Position numbers and translations under genes: made by a program. The notes beneath the pieces are model-generated. The model made no database searches, was not told the origin of the DNA, and saw nothing but the letters and a program-made list of their open reading frames with translations. Shown here in pieces: positions 12,629-23,768 of a DNA stretch of 64,000 nucleotides (its first letter is position 1; each line of letters begins with the position of its first letter). This stretch comes from Puffinus mauretanicus. Its lineage: Eukaryota; Chordata; Aves; Procellariiformes; Procellariidae. The DNA lies in contig JAJKFH010003599.1 of NCBI GenBank assembly GCA_023333565.1, positions 930,001 to 994,000 on the forward strand. The letters are read 5' to 3'.

Positions 12629-13810
12629 ATCAGGCCCAGCCAGCACGGGTTCATGGAAGGCAGGTCCTGCTTGACCAACCTGATCTCCTTCTATGACCAG
12701 GTGACCCGCTTAGTGGATGAGGGAAAGGCTGTGGATGTGGTCTACCTGGACTTCAGTAAAGCCTTTGACACTGCCTCCCACAGCATTCTCCTAGAGAAGC
12801 TGGCGGCTCACGGCCTAGACAGGTACACTCTTCGCTGGGTAAAAAACTGGCTGGACGGCCGAGCCCAGAGAGTTGTGGTGAACGGAGTTAAATCCAGTTG
12901 GCGGCCGGTCACGAGCGGTGTTCCCCAGGGCTCAGTTTTGGGGCCGGTGTTGTTCAATATCTTTATCGACGATCTGGACGAGGGGATCGAGTGCTCCCTC
13001 AGCAAGTTTGCAGATGACACCAAGCTGGGCGGGAGTGTTGATCTGCTGGAGGGTAGGAAGGCTCTGCAGAGGGACCTGGACAGACTGGATCGATGGGCTG
13101 AGGCCAACTGTATGAGGTTCAACAAGGCCAAGTGCCGGGTCCTGCACTTCGGCCACAACAACCCCAGGCAACACTACAGGCTTGGGGAAGAGTGGCTGGA
13201 AAGCTGCCCAGAGGAAAAGGACCTGGGGGTGCTGGCTGACAGCCGGCTGAACATGAGCCGGCAGTGTGCCCAGGTGGCCAAGAAGGCTAATGGCATCCTG
13301 GCCTGTATCAGAAATAGTGTGGCCAGCAGGAGCAGGGAGGTGATCGTGCCCCTGTACTCGGCACTGGTGAGGCCGCACCTCGAATACTGTGTTCAGTTTT
13401 GGGCCCCTCACTACAAGAAGGACATGGAGGTGCTGGAGCGTGTCCAGAGGAGGGCAACGAAGCTGGTGAAGGGCCTGGAGCACAAGCCTTATGAGGAGCG
13501 GCTGAGGGAACTGGGGTTGTTTAGTCTGGAGAAGAGGAGGCTGAGGGGAGACCTCATCGCGCTCTACAACTACCTGAAAGGAGGTTGTAGTGAGGTGGGT
13601 GTTGGTCTCTTCTCCCAAGTAACTAGCGATAGGACGAGAGGAAATGGCCTCAAGTTGCGCCAAGGGAGGTTTAGATTGGACATTAGGAGAAATTTCTTTA
13701 CTGAAAGAGTGGTCAGGCCTTGGAACAGGCTGCCCAGGGAAGTGGTGGAGTCACCATCCCTGGAGGTATTTAAAAGACGTGTAGATGAGGCCCTTAGGGA
13801 CATGGTTTAG
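12629..13810 (+). pseudogene. CR1 ORF2, downstream part (RT core to C-terminus)
   Basis: The RT frame resumes at 12,629, one base out of phase with the upstream part; the first ATG is 12,653. Numbered from that ATG (385 residues), it carries motif A with the first catalytic aspartate (YLDFSKAFD, 31-39), motif B (VPQGSVLGP, 90-98) and motif C (FADD, 119-122). The conserved CR1 C-terminal region follows ([12 protein letters not shown], 235-246; VQRRATK, 264-270; [11 protein letters not shown], 361-371). All catalytic aspartates are present. The frame ends at the usual CR1 position with TAG. With no promoter, endonuclease or ORF1, it is expected to be inactive. A 243-codon open frame on the opposite strand is only its shadow. 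Confidence 0.95.
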
Positions 13811-13899
13811 TGGACATGGTGTGTTGGGTTGACGGTTGGACACGACGATCTTAGAGGTCTTTTCCAACCTGTATGATTCTATGATTCTATGATTCTATG

Positions 13900-14865
13900 C
13901 TTCATGGTCAGTGGTTATAATTGTCTGAAAAGGTAGCAGTGGGCATTAACCAGAATCATACTGATACGGCAAGTAGCCAAGTATCTTCTTTCTTTGGATT
14001 TGTCACTCTACTCACACACACTGTATAGCAAAAGGATTTGGTTTAACTGTATCTAGTTGTAATTATACCTTGTTCAAGAAAATGTCTTTTTCATTTCTTC
14101 CATGCAGGGTTTCCTCAGATTTGGGATTTCATTTCCCCCTTACCACCTAGCAAAAAAAATCTTTCTGAGATAAGCTCTAGTTCAAAGTTTCAGAGATTTT
14201 GTTTGTATGTTTTCTGTTTCTTACTCTATTTTGGTTCCAGACGTCCAAGACATTTTGATATAACTGTGGAATGGAAAAAACATCTGGACTGGAAAAGCGT
14301 TGTAGGAGATAATCAAATGCTGGTAAAGGTAGTAACAGAGCATCTGAAACTCATCAAATGTAAATTTAGTAAAGGTAATTAAAAGGAGCACATTAAACTG
14401 AAAGAGGAGAGGCGGATCACAGGATAATCCTATGGAATAGGTTTTTTTAAATGGTCTGTTTTCCTCCAGGCTTGAGAAACTGGCATTGTGAAGGTTCATG
14501 TCTATCTTAAATACTCTGCTATAACTTGCTTTTTATTGCATACTACATATTCTAATCTGCTCTCAGTCTGCAATATATTTATACATGAGTGCTTCACACA
14601 ACAGGACTGTAGCCAGATCTTTAACAGTATGTAGCATTTAAAGATGAATCTATTTGGTTACCTAAAAATGCAGTAAAGTGCTTTGTGAGATTGACCCAGA
14701 ACAACTCTGCCTATAATTCCCACTGGCATAAATTATACTCCTCCAAAATAATGTAAAAAAAAAAAAATAAAAAAAAAGCAAGCCCAGGCTGTTCCAAACA
14801 GCTGTATATGTGCATAAAGATGCACATATTGAATATCTTCAAGCATCTGACCTATTGGTCCTCAA
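13900..14865. other. Unique spacer between two CR1 copies
   Basis: AT-rich sequence separates two same-strand CR1 insertions. No gene is seen. It holds an A-rich tract at about 14,754-14,778 (interrupted by one T), with no recognisable retro-copied gene upstream of it. Confidence 0.7.
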
Positions 14866-15195
14866 GTATGTAAATACCTGAAGGGAGGGTGCAAAGAGGA
14901 CAGAGCCAGGCACTTTTCAGTGGTGCCCAGTGACAGGAGAAGAGACAAGGGGCACAAGCTGAAACACGGGAGGTTCCCTCTGAACATCAGGAAACACTTT
15001 TTTTCCTGTGAGGGTGACCGAGCACTGGGACAGGTTGCCCAGAGAGGTGGTGGAGTCTCCTTCCTTGAGATATTTGAAAGCTGTCTGGACATGGTCCTGG
15101 GCAACTGGCTCTAGGTGGCCCTGCTTGAGCAGGGTGGTTAGACCAGATGACCTCCAGGGGTTCCTTCCAACCTCAACCCTTCTGTGATTCTATGA
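14866..15195 (+). mobile_element. CR1 LINE 3' end, decayed
   Basis: It starts within the last 100 codons of ORF2 (AAATACCTGAAGGGAGGGTGC) and continues through a recognisable VPSDR, GHKLKHGRF and LNIRKHFF stretch (about 14,920-15,003). It then passes into the 3' UTR with the CR1 hairpin CCCTGCTTGAGCAGGG (15,119-15,134), the GACCTCCAGGGGTTCCTTCC block and a single TGATTCTATGA tail. The PREVVES part and the flanking LEIFESCLD part lie in different phases, so there are at least two frame breaks. The UTR differs from that of the 11.8 kb element, so this belongs to another CR1 subfamily. Confidence 0.95.
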
Positions 15196-16547
15196 AGTCC
15201 AAATTTTAGAAATATATGCTTTTAGTTCTGGTGGTTCCTGTATCAATTTCAAGCCACACTCAATGTTCATGAGTGAACCAAAGTGAACAGCTTGGAAGCA
15301 AACCTACTGATGCTCTTCCAGCCGGCTCTTCCATGGCATTGCTGATTCTTGTAAGGTCCAGGACAGGTTAAAAAACTCCCAGACAACCTGGGAATTAATT
15401 TTCTGCCTACTTGGTGAGATGCCTTGCCAAATATTGGCAGAAATACTCTTTTGCAGAGTAACTTTCCAGAATAACCAGAAAGAATAAAATTCTTTCATCC
15501 TTCTAATTGCTTGCTTGTGTGTGTCAGCACAATATCCCATGGACAGAAATTTTCACTCCCTCTTATCTTTTCTTCCTCAAAAAGAAAGCTAGGCTCTTGA
15601 TCTCTGGCACAGGTTCTGCAATATCTCTGTTCAGTCTTTGCCAAAGACTTCCTATGTGACATAGGTTATGTTGTTTTATTCAAGCAATAATCCACCAAGC
15701 TCCCAGTGGTTTCAATGCATCTGAGGAGTTTAAGGCTTTAACGTTTGTGTCTCGTTTCCGTATTTGTGAAATATAGCTAACAATACTTTCCTTTGGCTGC
15801 CCTTTATGCAGCTTCTCCATCTAGAAAAAAATCTCTTTGTGGTAGACACAGTCTCCTGCTATATGTTTGACAATGTCTAGCACAATAGGTCATTCATCTT
15901 GGCTGGGAAGCCTCTGACAGCTACTGCTGTCCAACAGCGGAAGTAGGGAGGAACACCATTTGCACCTCTGGGTTTCTTATATGAAAGTTGGAATATTTCA
16001 CCCAGAACTACAGTAGATCAAAACTCAAATAGTATATTTCTTTTGAGGGAAGAAAAATCTGCACATATTTCATCCTGAGGTTTGTGGGTCTGGGCAAGGG
16101 GTTACATTTTTGAAAAATAAAAGCTTAGGAAAAAACGGACTGGCCTCAACAAATAACAGTAATACTAGAATGTGTAATAGTTAATGAGAATGGCAGCTGA
16201 GATGGCTCATTCTTTTTTTTTTTGCAGTATAGGCCTGTAAAGTTACAAATTATCTCCAAAACCAGATCTTGCACATAACAGTGGAATCTAACATTGTTCC
16301 GCAGCAGTTTGTCACAAATTCCAAGAGAATGCTGTCTGCACGTGCCCTGATATTTTTGCACTGCTTGGTGAAAGCAATTCCCTTGAAGAGCAAAGGAAAA
16401 AGTAAATGAGTGGTGGGTCCCACAACTCATCTCAAGTTTCCTTTGGTGACTGTCTTCCATTTCTTTTTCATGAGATCTTTGACAAGCAGCAGCAGCTATA
16501 AGATTTTCATTTCCTGGAATATTTCTTGCCAGGCTAAGAGCTAAAGG

Positions 16548-16597
16548 TTCTTTTTTTTTTTCCTTTCTTTTTTTCTTTTCTTTTTTTTTTTCCTTCT
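16548..16597. repeat. 50-base pure polypyrimidine tract
   Basis: Every base from 16,548 to 16,597 is T or C, mostly T runs broken by single or paired C. Long homopyrimidine tracts can adopt triplex (H-DNA) structure and can act as strong splice-acceptor tracts, but no exon follows. It is probably a simple-sequence expansion. Confidence 0.85.
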
Positions 16598-17125
16598 AAG
16601 ATAGATGTACAGCATGACTGGAGGAGAGATTCATGACCTACTTTTCCCAAATTGAATATTAAGCTTTGTGTACTTTCTGATATTCAGTAGGGAGTTCCTC
16701 CCATTAGAAATCTCCTTGGGCCAGTTTATGTTAGCCTTCCCATGGCAAAACAGCAAGGCAAGGTATAACTCAGGTTGAGGAGGAAATCCTATCATCGTCC
16801 TTGAGGAGTAAGAGATTGCCGAGTGTCAGTGAACAGGTTTCTGTACCTTCAGTAAATAAGTAAAATCCAAATTAAAATAAAGACACAATCTCTTTTGTCA
16901 GTCATTTGCTGAAAGGAGTCTATGTGCATTGCTCAATCAGGGCTAAGAAAACAAGGTTTAGGCAGTAGAATGTGTCAAAAATTGGGATTTGTGGGAAAAG
17001 GTCATGTGAATCCACTCCATATTAGAGATGGTTAGGACAATTAGACACCGAGACTAATCATTTTGTGTAACACTGACTAACCCTCCTTGCCTTCAGTAGC
17101 ATTTCATCACTTGTGAACCAAGGGG

Positions 17126-17294
17126 ACGTCTGATGGAGACCACAGCATCCCAACAATTTGGCTGTGCTGTTTAAGAACGTCCCCCAACCACAGCCGTCCA
17201 TCAGATCGCTGGGCGGCAGCAGTGACATTTCGGTAGACGTGTTTAATTACGTGGGTGAAGTAGGCCTCTCATCAATAGTGCTGACATTTCGAAG
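17126..17294. promoter_or_regulatory. CpG-enriched patch, possible conserved element
   Basis: About nine CpGs in 170 bases within AT-rich surroundings, with two GACATTTCG words (near 17,224 and 17,282) and homeodomain-like TTTAATTACG at about 17,241. The mixture of retained CpG and AT-rich transcription-factor-like words resembles conserved vertebrate enhancers, but conservation cannot be judged from one genome. Confidence 0.25.
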
Positions 17295-17682
17295 AGCTAT
17301 CACCTCAGGATAAGCCAGCTCTAAAACTAATCTCTTTTCTGTCCTTCTCCATCTGCCCTGACAAATAAAGCTGCATGAGTCAGATTTTTAAACAGAGGTA
17401 GTACCTAAAGAGAGGTGCAGAGCACAGAGAAGTCCATTTGAGAGCCCATAAGCAGCCAATTCCCACTGCAACCCTTGGTGGCCTGAACATTTATTCCAGA
17501 GCCCAACTTCATCTGGTTTCCCCAAATGCCTTCAGAAATCACAAGGGAGAAAGAGAAAGGATGGTCCCATAGTGCAAAACGCTCGAATCTGCTTTAATTA
17601 GCTGACAGACAAAAGTTAACCCAAATAAATACAGTTACATTGGCCAGGAAGAGGTGCAAAAGCACGTAGGTTTTGTCTCACC

Positions 17683-17812
17683 GGCCCGTGCATGCCCGGG
17701 CTGGTAACGCCAGTTGGCGAGCAGCCCCACGCAGCCACCGCTGCAAAGCAGCGAGACTCATGCTCGGGCTTCTCCTCTGCTGCGGACTCAAACCGGTGCC
17801 ATCAGCCAAAGC
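17683..17812. promoter_or_regulatory. CpG-rich patch
   Basis: I count about 12 CpGs in 130 bases, including GCCCGGGC near 17,695. A 60-codon open frame crosses it, without recognisable features. It may form one regulatory block with the patch at 17,126-17,294, or it may be chance. Confidence 0.25.
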
Positions 17813-18740
17813 GAAAAGTCAGATCTCTAGGCTCTGAAGAATCAACAAATGTGCTGTTAGAAGTAAAAAAATAGGAGGTGTCTTAAGGAAAACATGCAAA
17901 AGCAAAAAGGAGGCAAAGCAGCCATCTTTGTTTCAAACACACAGCAACTCATGTAGCAACGTTATACAGGATGTAAGTGGGAGCCTGTCACTTCTCACTG
18001 GGTAATAGAAAACATTTAGTTGTCTATTTAACATTTTTACTCTTCTTTACTGTTGTGTTTTCACGGCATACAATATCTCAGAAAGGAAAGGGATTTCTTT
18101 GCCTCTCTTGCTTGAAAGCAGGAGCCAGAAGGAATTTGAGGGAGTCCATTTACCTCAGGGCCAGCGAGGCTCTGCTCACGGCTGTAACAGGAGTGGAAAG
18201 AGGGGCATGGAAAAAGGAGCACCAAAAAAGTTGTTTCTCAGCCACGGTGCAAACAGGAGCAGGCAGAGATACTGCAGCCTGTGCCAGCGAAGTGCATCCC
18301 TTCTGCGGGGTCCATAAATAACTGAAGATCTCCAGGCTACAGCAGGACCCTGACCACTCACTGACATGTCTTACAGCCTGCTGGCTGGGGCAGACAAGCA
18401 CTGGGAACTGGTGTTGCTTCACTTCACAGTTTTTCTTCTTGCTTGCTTCTTGGTTGCTCTGCTTGGGTACCAGTGATGGGCACAAACAGGGCAGCAGGCC
18501 GAGCTCAAGAGTTAGGCCCCGTTTTATCCTCCGCTGCTGTCTCCACCAGAGCTTCTGCTGACTGCTGAATTTTCATTTTGTGCCTTGCAAACTTTCCATT
18601 AGACATTTGCACCAATATTTTGAAATGCGAAAATCATAACATTTCATCTGAGAGATATTGAAATAGAACAGTCTACTGTTTAAAAAAAAAACAAAACCTC
18701 TTACATCATCTTCTGCCAAAAGTTGCTTGAGGCAGCAAGT

Positions 18741-18780
18741 AATTCTTTAATAACTAAAATAATTCTTTAATAATTAAAAC
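18741..18780. repeat. 20-base tandem duplication
   Basis: AATTCTTTAATAACTAAAAT at 18,741-18,760 is followed directly by a second copy at 18,761-18,780 with two differences. It is a simple local duplication in AT-rich DNA; no function is implied. Confidence 0.85.
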
Positions 18781-21700
18781 AATTTGGCAAAAGTTATGTT
18801 TTTTGTTTAAAAAAAAACCCTACGTCATATTTATTTTATTCACTGTAGCAGACAGTTCCATTTAAGGGAATTGTTCTTCTCTGTAAAGCTGTTCCCATAG
18901 GGTAAATCTTCTCAGGACTGCACCCTGAAAGCTGAGGGCATATTTCCTGTTTATGGCCATACAAAACCAAAAAGGCTCTTCTGTAGTGTTCCCAGGGCAG
19001 TTCTCCCGAGCTGAGCCATTGCTAGTATGTTCTCCAAACAATTCAACCATACCAATTTGCTACAACCTAGAGATCGATTTTATTTATTGTTTTTATTTAT
19101 TTTGGGGGAGGTGAAGAAAGTTATTATGTTTAGCCACTGGACCTGACTCATGCTCACCTAAACAGCTTCTCAGCCCCTGTCCTCTGCCGCTGATTCAGTG
19201 ATCCCTGCCGGGGAGGCTAAGACTGCTGCAGCCAGACTGTGTGGAAACATGCTTTTGACAATGAATGTGCACTGCAGGCTTATGCAAGCACTCGTATATC
19301 TACTTAGGCGTAATGAAAATGCACGCAGGATAACTTTCCTACAGCCATTTGTTGTTCTTATGTTGCTTCTGTCTACTGATTTCATGCCAAATTCAACCAA
19401 CAGTTTTCAATTGCTTTTAAGTGCTCCTTTTGAATCTAAAAAGTTGGGTGGAAATAGCTACTAATTTTGAGTCTTATAACATCCATGTTATAAGTACAGT
19501 TCTAAATGCTTTTTATATCACCCTTGTGGGCCTCTCATTTCTTCTTTTTTTTTTTTTCAGAACCACAACTGACTGGCTGAAGTATAAAAATTGCTGAAGG
19601 GCATTTTCTATCACACTTTAGGCAGCTACACACAAAATTGATGGAAAATTAACTTTCCAAGGTGAGCTGAGTTTAATTCCTAATGTGCTGAAAAGGAGGA
19701 AATATTTAAGACAGTTTGGCCTTGAAGAACTTGGATCTTGTAATAGGACAAGAAATTTTCTGACAAACCTCATAGTAACAAACTTTTCTACAGCTTGTTC
19801 AGTGCATGAATAATTTTTTTGATCCTGTTTGAAAAGTGAACAGAAAGGTATAAACACCAACATTTTAAAAAAATTACAAATTAGACACCAAAATTATATT
19901 GGTGAGGACTTTTTACACAGGACGATTTTGGTATAGCATGTTTTGATTAGGTGAGATGTGCCCTGAGGACCACCATGATTTGTTTAGATGGTGTTGACAG
20001 TGACAAGCTTAGCTAATAAGGAGGGAAAGAAATTTGGGGAATCAAGTCCAAGGGAACAGGAGGAAATACTGCACAGACTAAGCATAGCATAGCTTGGCCA
20101 TTAGGTCTCTCAAGCTGCTGAGAACACTTCTTCACCTCTCTGCTCTTCCCCTGCTCTCCCAGCTCCTGACATGATGTCCTACCGAAGGACCTGCTCATAT
20201 CTTGCATGCCAGTTGGAGACCCAGCTGCTTTGTTTTCCCAGTGTCTCTTCTCTTTAAGCCTCTAGAGAGGACTTCTGAATTTAGATCTGTCTCCAAGGTT
20301 CCTGAGATCACAATATTTCTTTTTAAGAGTTTGGTTGCCTCATTGTTAATTTCCCTGATCACTCTCAGATCAATTCTCTTATTCTTATTCAGCCACCTTG
20401 AGCGACATCTCCTGCCTTCCCTCATTCTCTTGTATCTCTTCCTACCTTGATATAAAGTACAGAAGTTTAGGATGGAAGTCTGATTTATTTTTTTTCTCCA
20501 CCTCCATATCTTGCTTTCTAATTTATCCCAGGCTACATCTAACAGATTGATCAAGATTTGATCTACATCAAACCTTCATTAAGCAAAATGATGATCAGAG
20601 CAGTTGCTGTCTGGCAAGCATCAAACATCTTGTCTGTACTTTGTATTGTCCTACTCTAGCTCTTTGCTGATAAATGCAGTGCTGACTTCTTCAGGTATAA
20701 GGTAGATACTGCGTTCACACAGGACATCTGTCTTTATCTCATGGACTCAAGAGATACCATGAGCGTTTATCTCATGGATATTATGACTTCATCATTAGCT
20801 CCTCTCATTCAATCTTTTATTTTAGATCACGATCAGTTTTGCAAACCCAAACTGTTTGCCACTGACTTTGTTTTTTATTCTGGGTGACTTATGTTCTCAG
20901 TGCATCCCTTAAATTTTAGGGCAACACATTGTTTATCATAGTGACTAAATGATTTAAATCACTGTTGACACTGTCGCTTTTACATCATTATAAATACCTT
21001 GGCTCCGAAGGATTCAGGCTGTGTGATGAACTCCAATAAGTCTCTTCCTTAATATTGTCAGGGCTTGAAATGGAAATGTCTGCAGTAAGGAAAAGACAGA
21101 ATTGTTAAGGTGTCATACTTATCTCTCTGAAATAAATGGTGAGTTTTTTAATCTTTGCCATCAGGAATGATAAACGTTTCTGCAGTTGCTTATTATAGTG
21201 CTGCACTGAAGCCCTCCTGAATTGTCTGTTTGGTTGTGCAGAATTATTAGGGTAGGCCAATGAGGAGTATTTTGTATTTTGATGTACAAAGTTAAAATCC
21301 ATGGTAAATAAATCTGTGTTTGCCCTGCCCTCAGTGTCCTGAGTCTATGCAAGATTAGGGGAAGGTTCTCATTGAAACCAAGACCACTTCATATTACGCT
21401 GACAGGGAAAAGTGTTCTTAAAGTAGGATTAAATTACATCTAAACTCCTTTTGAGTGGTGCTTTTTTTTTATACCCTGAAACAGCTTAAGGTGGCCTCAG
21501 TGTAACTGAGGATCAGATTCAAAGAAATACAGTGTCGATAAAAAGAAATACCATTTTTCATTTTTGCTGTGGTTGTTTGTGTCTTTCCATACAGTGTTTT
21601 AGTATTTGTAAAGGATTTTTAGTAGAAATCAATGAACATTAGTAACGATAAAGTAACAAAAGAAGCTGCATCTCATAGAATCCTTTTTATGGGCAAAATA

Positions 21701-23432
21701 TCAACGTGTTGGCTTACAGGATTCACAGCACAGGGCAGCAGGGAGGAAAAGAGCTATAAACCATTCAACCTCACTCGTCTTACGTAATCGACACAGAAAT
21801 CTAAACGCAGACCACTGACAGCTTTAAAATGGAGCAAAATACGTTCGGCAGTCTCACAAAACTGAGGGAAATGTCACATCTAAACCGAAACCATAAAAAA
21901 GAGGAAATGAAGCACAAAAGAATCTGGGGATCTGGTGGGTATTTTAATAGCAGGATAGAAAAGATGAGAGCTATGCAGTATTTTACATCAGCTTAAAGTG
22001 GCAGGGACGTGTGAAATGGCACTGGCCCCCAGCCCCGTGCCATGGGAGAGGGAACTCCAGGGACCCCCAGCACCAGCAGCGCCGGCCCTGCAGGCATCTC
22101 CCCTTTGCACGGAGAGGGGTGGCCTCGGCTCCTTCAGCCCCACAGACAGGCTTTCTCATGTGTTTCTCATCTTGCCAAAGCTTCCTTGTGTAAGGGAACT
22201 TGAGACACAAGGCTCCCTGGGGCAAGCATCAAGTCTGCCATCTGCCTTTTTGTCTAGGACAAGATGTATTAGCCAGTGCTTGCTAAACCATGCATATAAA
22301 CACCAGCTAGGACTAACAGAAAGTGTGGGTCTCATAGCTGTTGCATATTGCTTGGGACTCTAGAAGGTTCATTTTCACTTCCTGGTGTTCATAACCTGAA
22401 AGATATTTTGTAGTCAAAAATACCACCGTGGCAACCTGATCGGACCTTCTAAAGAACACAAGCCCAAGAGACTAATTAAGAGACATGTTTGAATTACTGT
22501 TTCTTGCAGGAGTGGTGCAAATCCTACGCCACAGAACCTGAAAACTCGTTATCTATCTAACTCTAACTCTGAGTTAAGAGTCAAAACTATGACTGGAATT
22601 TAAACACCTCGTTTTTACCATCTATGTGCCAATGAGCCCAACCCTGAAAGCTGACACAGGCATTGAGCCTTTTGCGAGAAATATCTCTGTATGTGAAGCC
22701 AGGTAATGAATGAAACAGTGGAAAGCTGTATTCAAGAATATATAATCCTAGTGAATTTTGTACCAGCAAAACATGCTACAAAAGGCTTCTTCTATGCAAG
22801 TTCACCAAGCCCTTGACACAACAGGCAGTTTCCAGATTAATTCCCTCTTCCTTCAGCAGTTCCCAGTTGCAATCCAGAGAAAATTCTGGCTTCCACTTCG
22901 GTTCACCCCTTAATCCAGTGGTATTTCCACAGCAGTTAGTGCAGACAGGTGCCGTACTCCTTAGCACGAACAAGGTACATTAGTACCTTGCTATGCTGTG
23001 AGGAAACATTTCATTACAAGCACGTAAAATATTCTGCTAAATTGTTTCATTATGTAAAGTCTTTTAAGAAAAATATCCCAAACCTCAAAACAAGACTTTA
23101 AAATAAATATGAAATGTAGTTTAAAAAAAGAAAAAAGAGGAGGAGAGGAAATTAAATGTTACTGACTTTATTGAATGTCTCTATTCAAATATCTTGCATA
23201 AGCAGACATGTCACTTTAATCAGATAAAACCCACCAGGGAAGGTGGTAATTATTTGTATTACTTCTTGACAGCTATAAAAAGCTAAAATGTTACTGTGCA
23301 AATTCTGTCTGAACTATTTAAACAATTGAAAAATGTGATTTAGCAGTTAAAACAAACTTGATTCAGGCTGATCTCTCATCGACATATGTGAGATGAACTA
23401 AGCTGGCACTTTGTACGGGGAATAGAAATTAA

Positions 23433-23436
23433 CTGC
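23433..23436. repeat. Target-site duplication, left (CTGC)
   Basis: CTGC lies immediately before the LTR and is repeated immediately after it at 24,008-24,011. A 4-base duplication is the staggered-cut scar left by some retroviral integrases. Confidence 0.65.
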
Positions 23437-23566
23437 TGTTGTGGTTTAACCCAGGCAGGCAGCTAAACACCACACAGCCGTTTGCTCACTCTCCCTGCCC
23501 CCAGTGGGACGGGGGAGAAAATCGGGGGGAAAAAAAAGTAAAATTCGTGGCTTGAGGTAAAGACAG

Positions 23567-23572
23567 TTTAAT
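23567..23572 (-). terminator. LTR polyadenylation signal (ATTAAA)
   Basis: The minus strand reads ATTAAA about 190 bases downstream of the TATA box, the expected R-U5 position in this LTR. It is the common ATTAAA variant of the poly(A) hexamer. Confidence 0.6.
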
Positions 23573-23590
23573 AGAACAGAAAAGGAAGGG

Positions 23591-23611
23591 ATAATAATAA
23601 TAATAATAATA

Positions 23612-23652
<41 letters not shown>
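23591..23652. repeat. Trinucleotide microsatellite inside the LTR
   Basis: About seven ATA/AAT units are followed by about 13 GAT units (plus strand). The six-frame homopolymers of His, Ile, Ser and Tyr seen on the minus strand come from this array and are not proteins. The change from AAT to GAT units marks a point substitution that later spread by slippage. Copies of this LTR type in other birds often carry an AAT-type array here, so the GAT part is probably specific to this locus. Confidence 0.95.
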
Positions 23653-23760
23653 AAAAGAATATACAAAATAAGTGATGCACAATGCAATCGCTCACCACCC
23701 GCTGATTGATGCCCAGCCTGTCCCTGAGAAGCAGTTCCCCCCCTGGCCAAGTTCCCCCAG

Positions 23761-23768
23761 TTTATATA
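23761..23768 (-). promoter_or_regulatory. LTR TATA box
   Basis: The minus strand reads CAGTATATAAA here, about 240 bases inside the U3 end. The start of transcription would fall near 23,735. It is the only convincing core-promoter motif in the window, and it points toward lower coordinates. Confidence 0.65.

Larger units (their letters stand above)
11816..13899 (+). mobile_element. CR1 LINE, 5'-truncated, nearly intact RT region
   Basis: This is a chicken-repeat-1 type non-LTR retrotransposon lacking the 5' UTR, ORF1 and the endonuclease part of ORF2. It enters inside the linker before the reverse transcriptase and runs through the end of ORF2 (stop at 13,808-13,810) into a short 3' UTR and three perfect ATTCTATG units at 13,876-13,899, the typical CR1 terminus. 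The 5' junction is not sharp; CR1-like sequence is convincing from about 11,818. No target-site duplication is obvious, as usual for CR1. About 660 codons show one visible frame break and no premature stop, so it is much younger than the other CR1 pieces in the window. Confidence 0.97.
15196..23436. other. Unique DNA, no gene seen
   Basis: Eight kilobases without a defensible gene. It contains a pyrimidine tract (16,548-16,597), two CpG-rich patches (17,126-17,294 and 17,683-17,812), a 20-base tandem duplication (18,741-18,780) and a perfect 8-bp-arm hairpin (22,971-22,990). There is also a textbook-looking splice acceptor (pyrimidine tract 19,538-19,558 followed by AG) with no exon I can attach to it. 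Confidence 0.65.

Noticed and set aside
12932..13663. 243-codon minus-strand open frame inside CR1
   Set aside because: It is the antisense shadow of the reverse transcriptase, open because of CR1 codon bias; no independent motif.
14754..14778. A-rich tract as the tail of a processed pseudogene
   Set aside because: The sequence before it has no coding similarity or poly(A) signal at the right distance, and processed pseudogenes are rare in birds because CR1 does not copy poly(A) RNA.
21672..21684. TCATAGAATCC as a minus-strand CR1 tail
   Set aside because: The adjoining CR1 UTR words (GGTTGGAAGGGACCT type) are absent.
23446..23750. Minus-strand frames with runs of His, Ile, Ser, Leu or Tyr
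   Set aside because: They are readings of the AAT/GAT trinucleotide array inside the LTR in the three frames.
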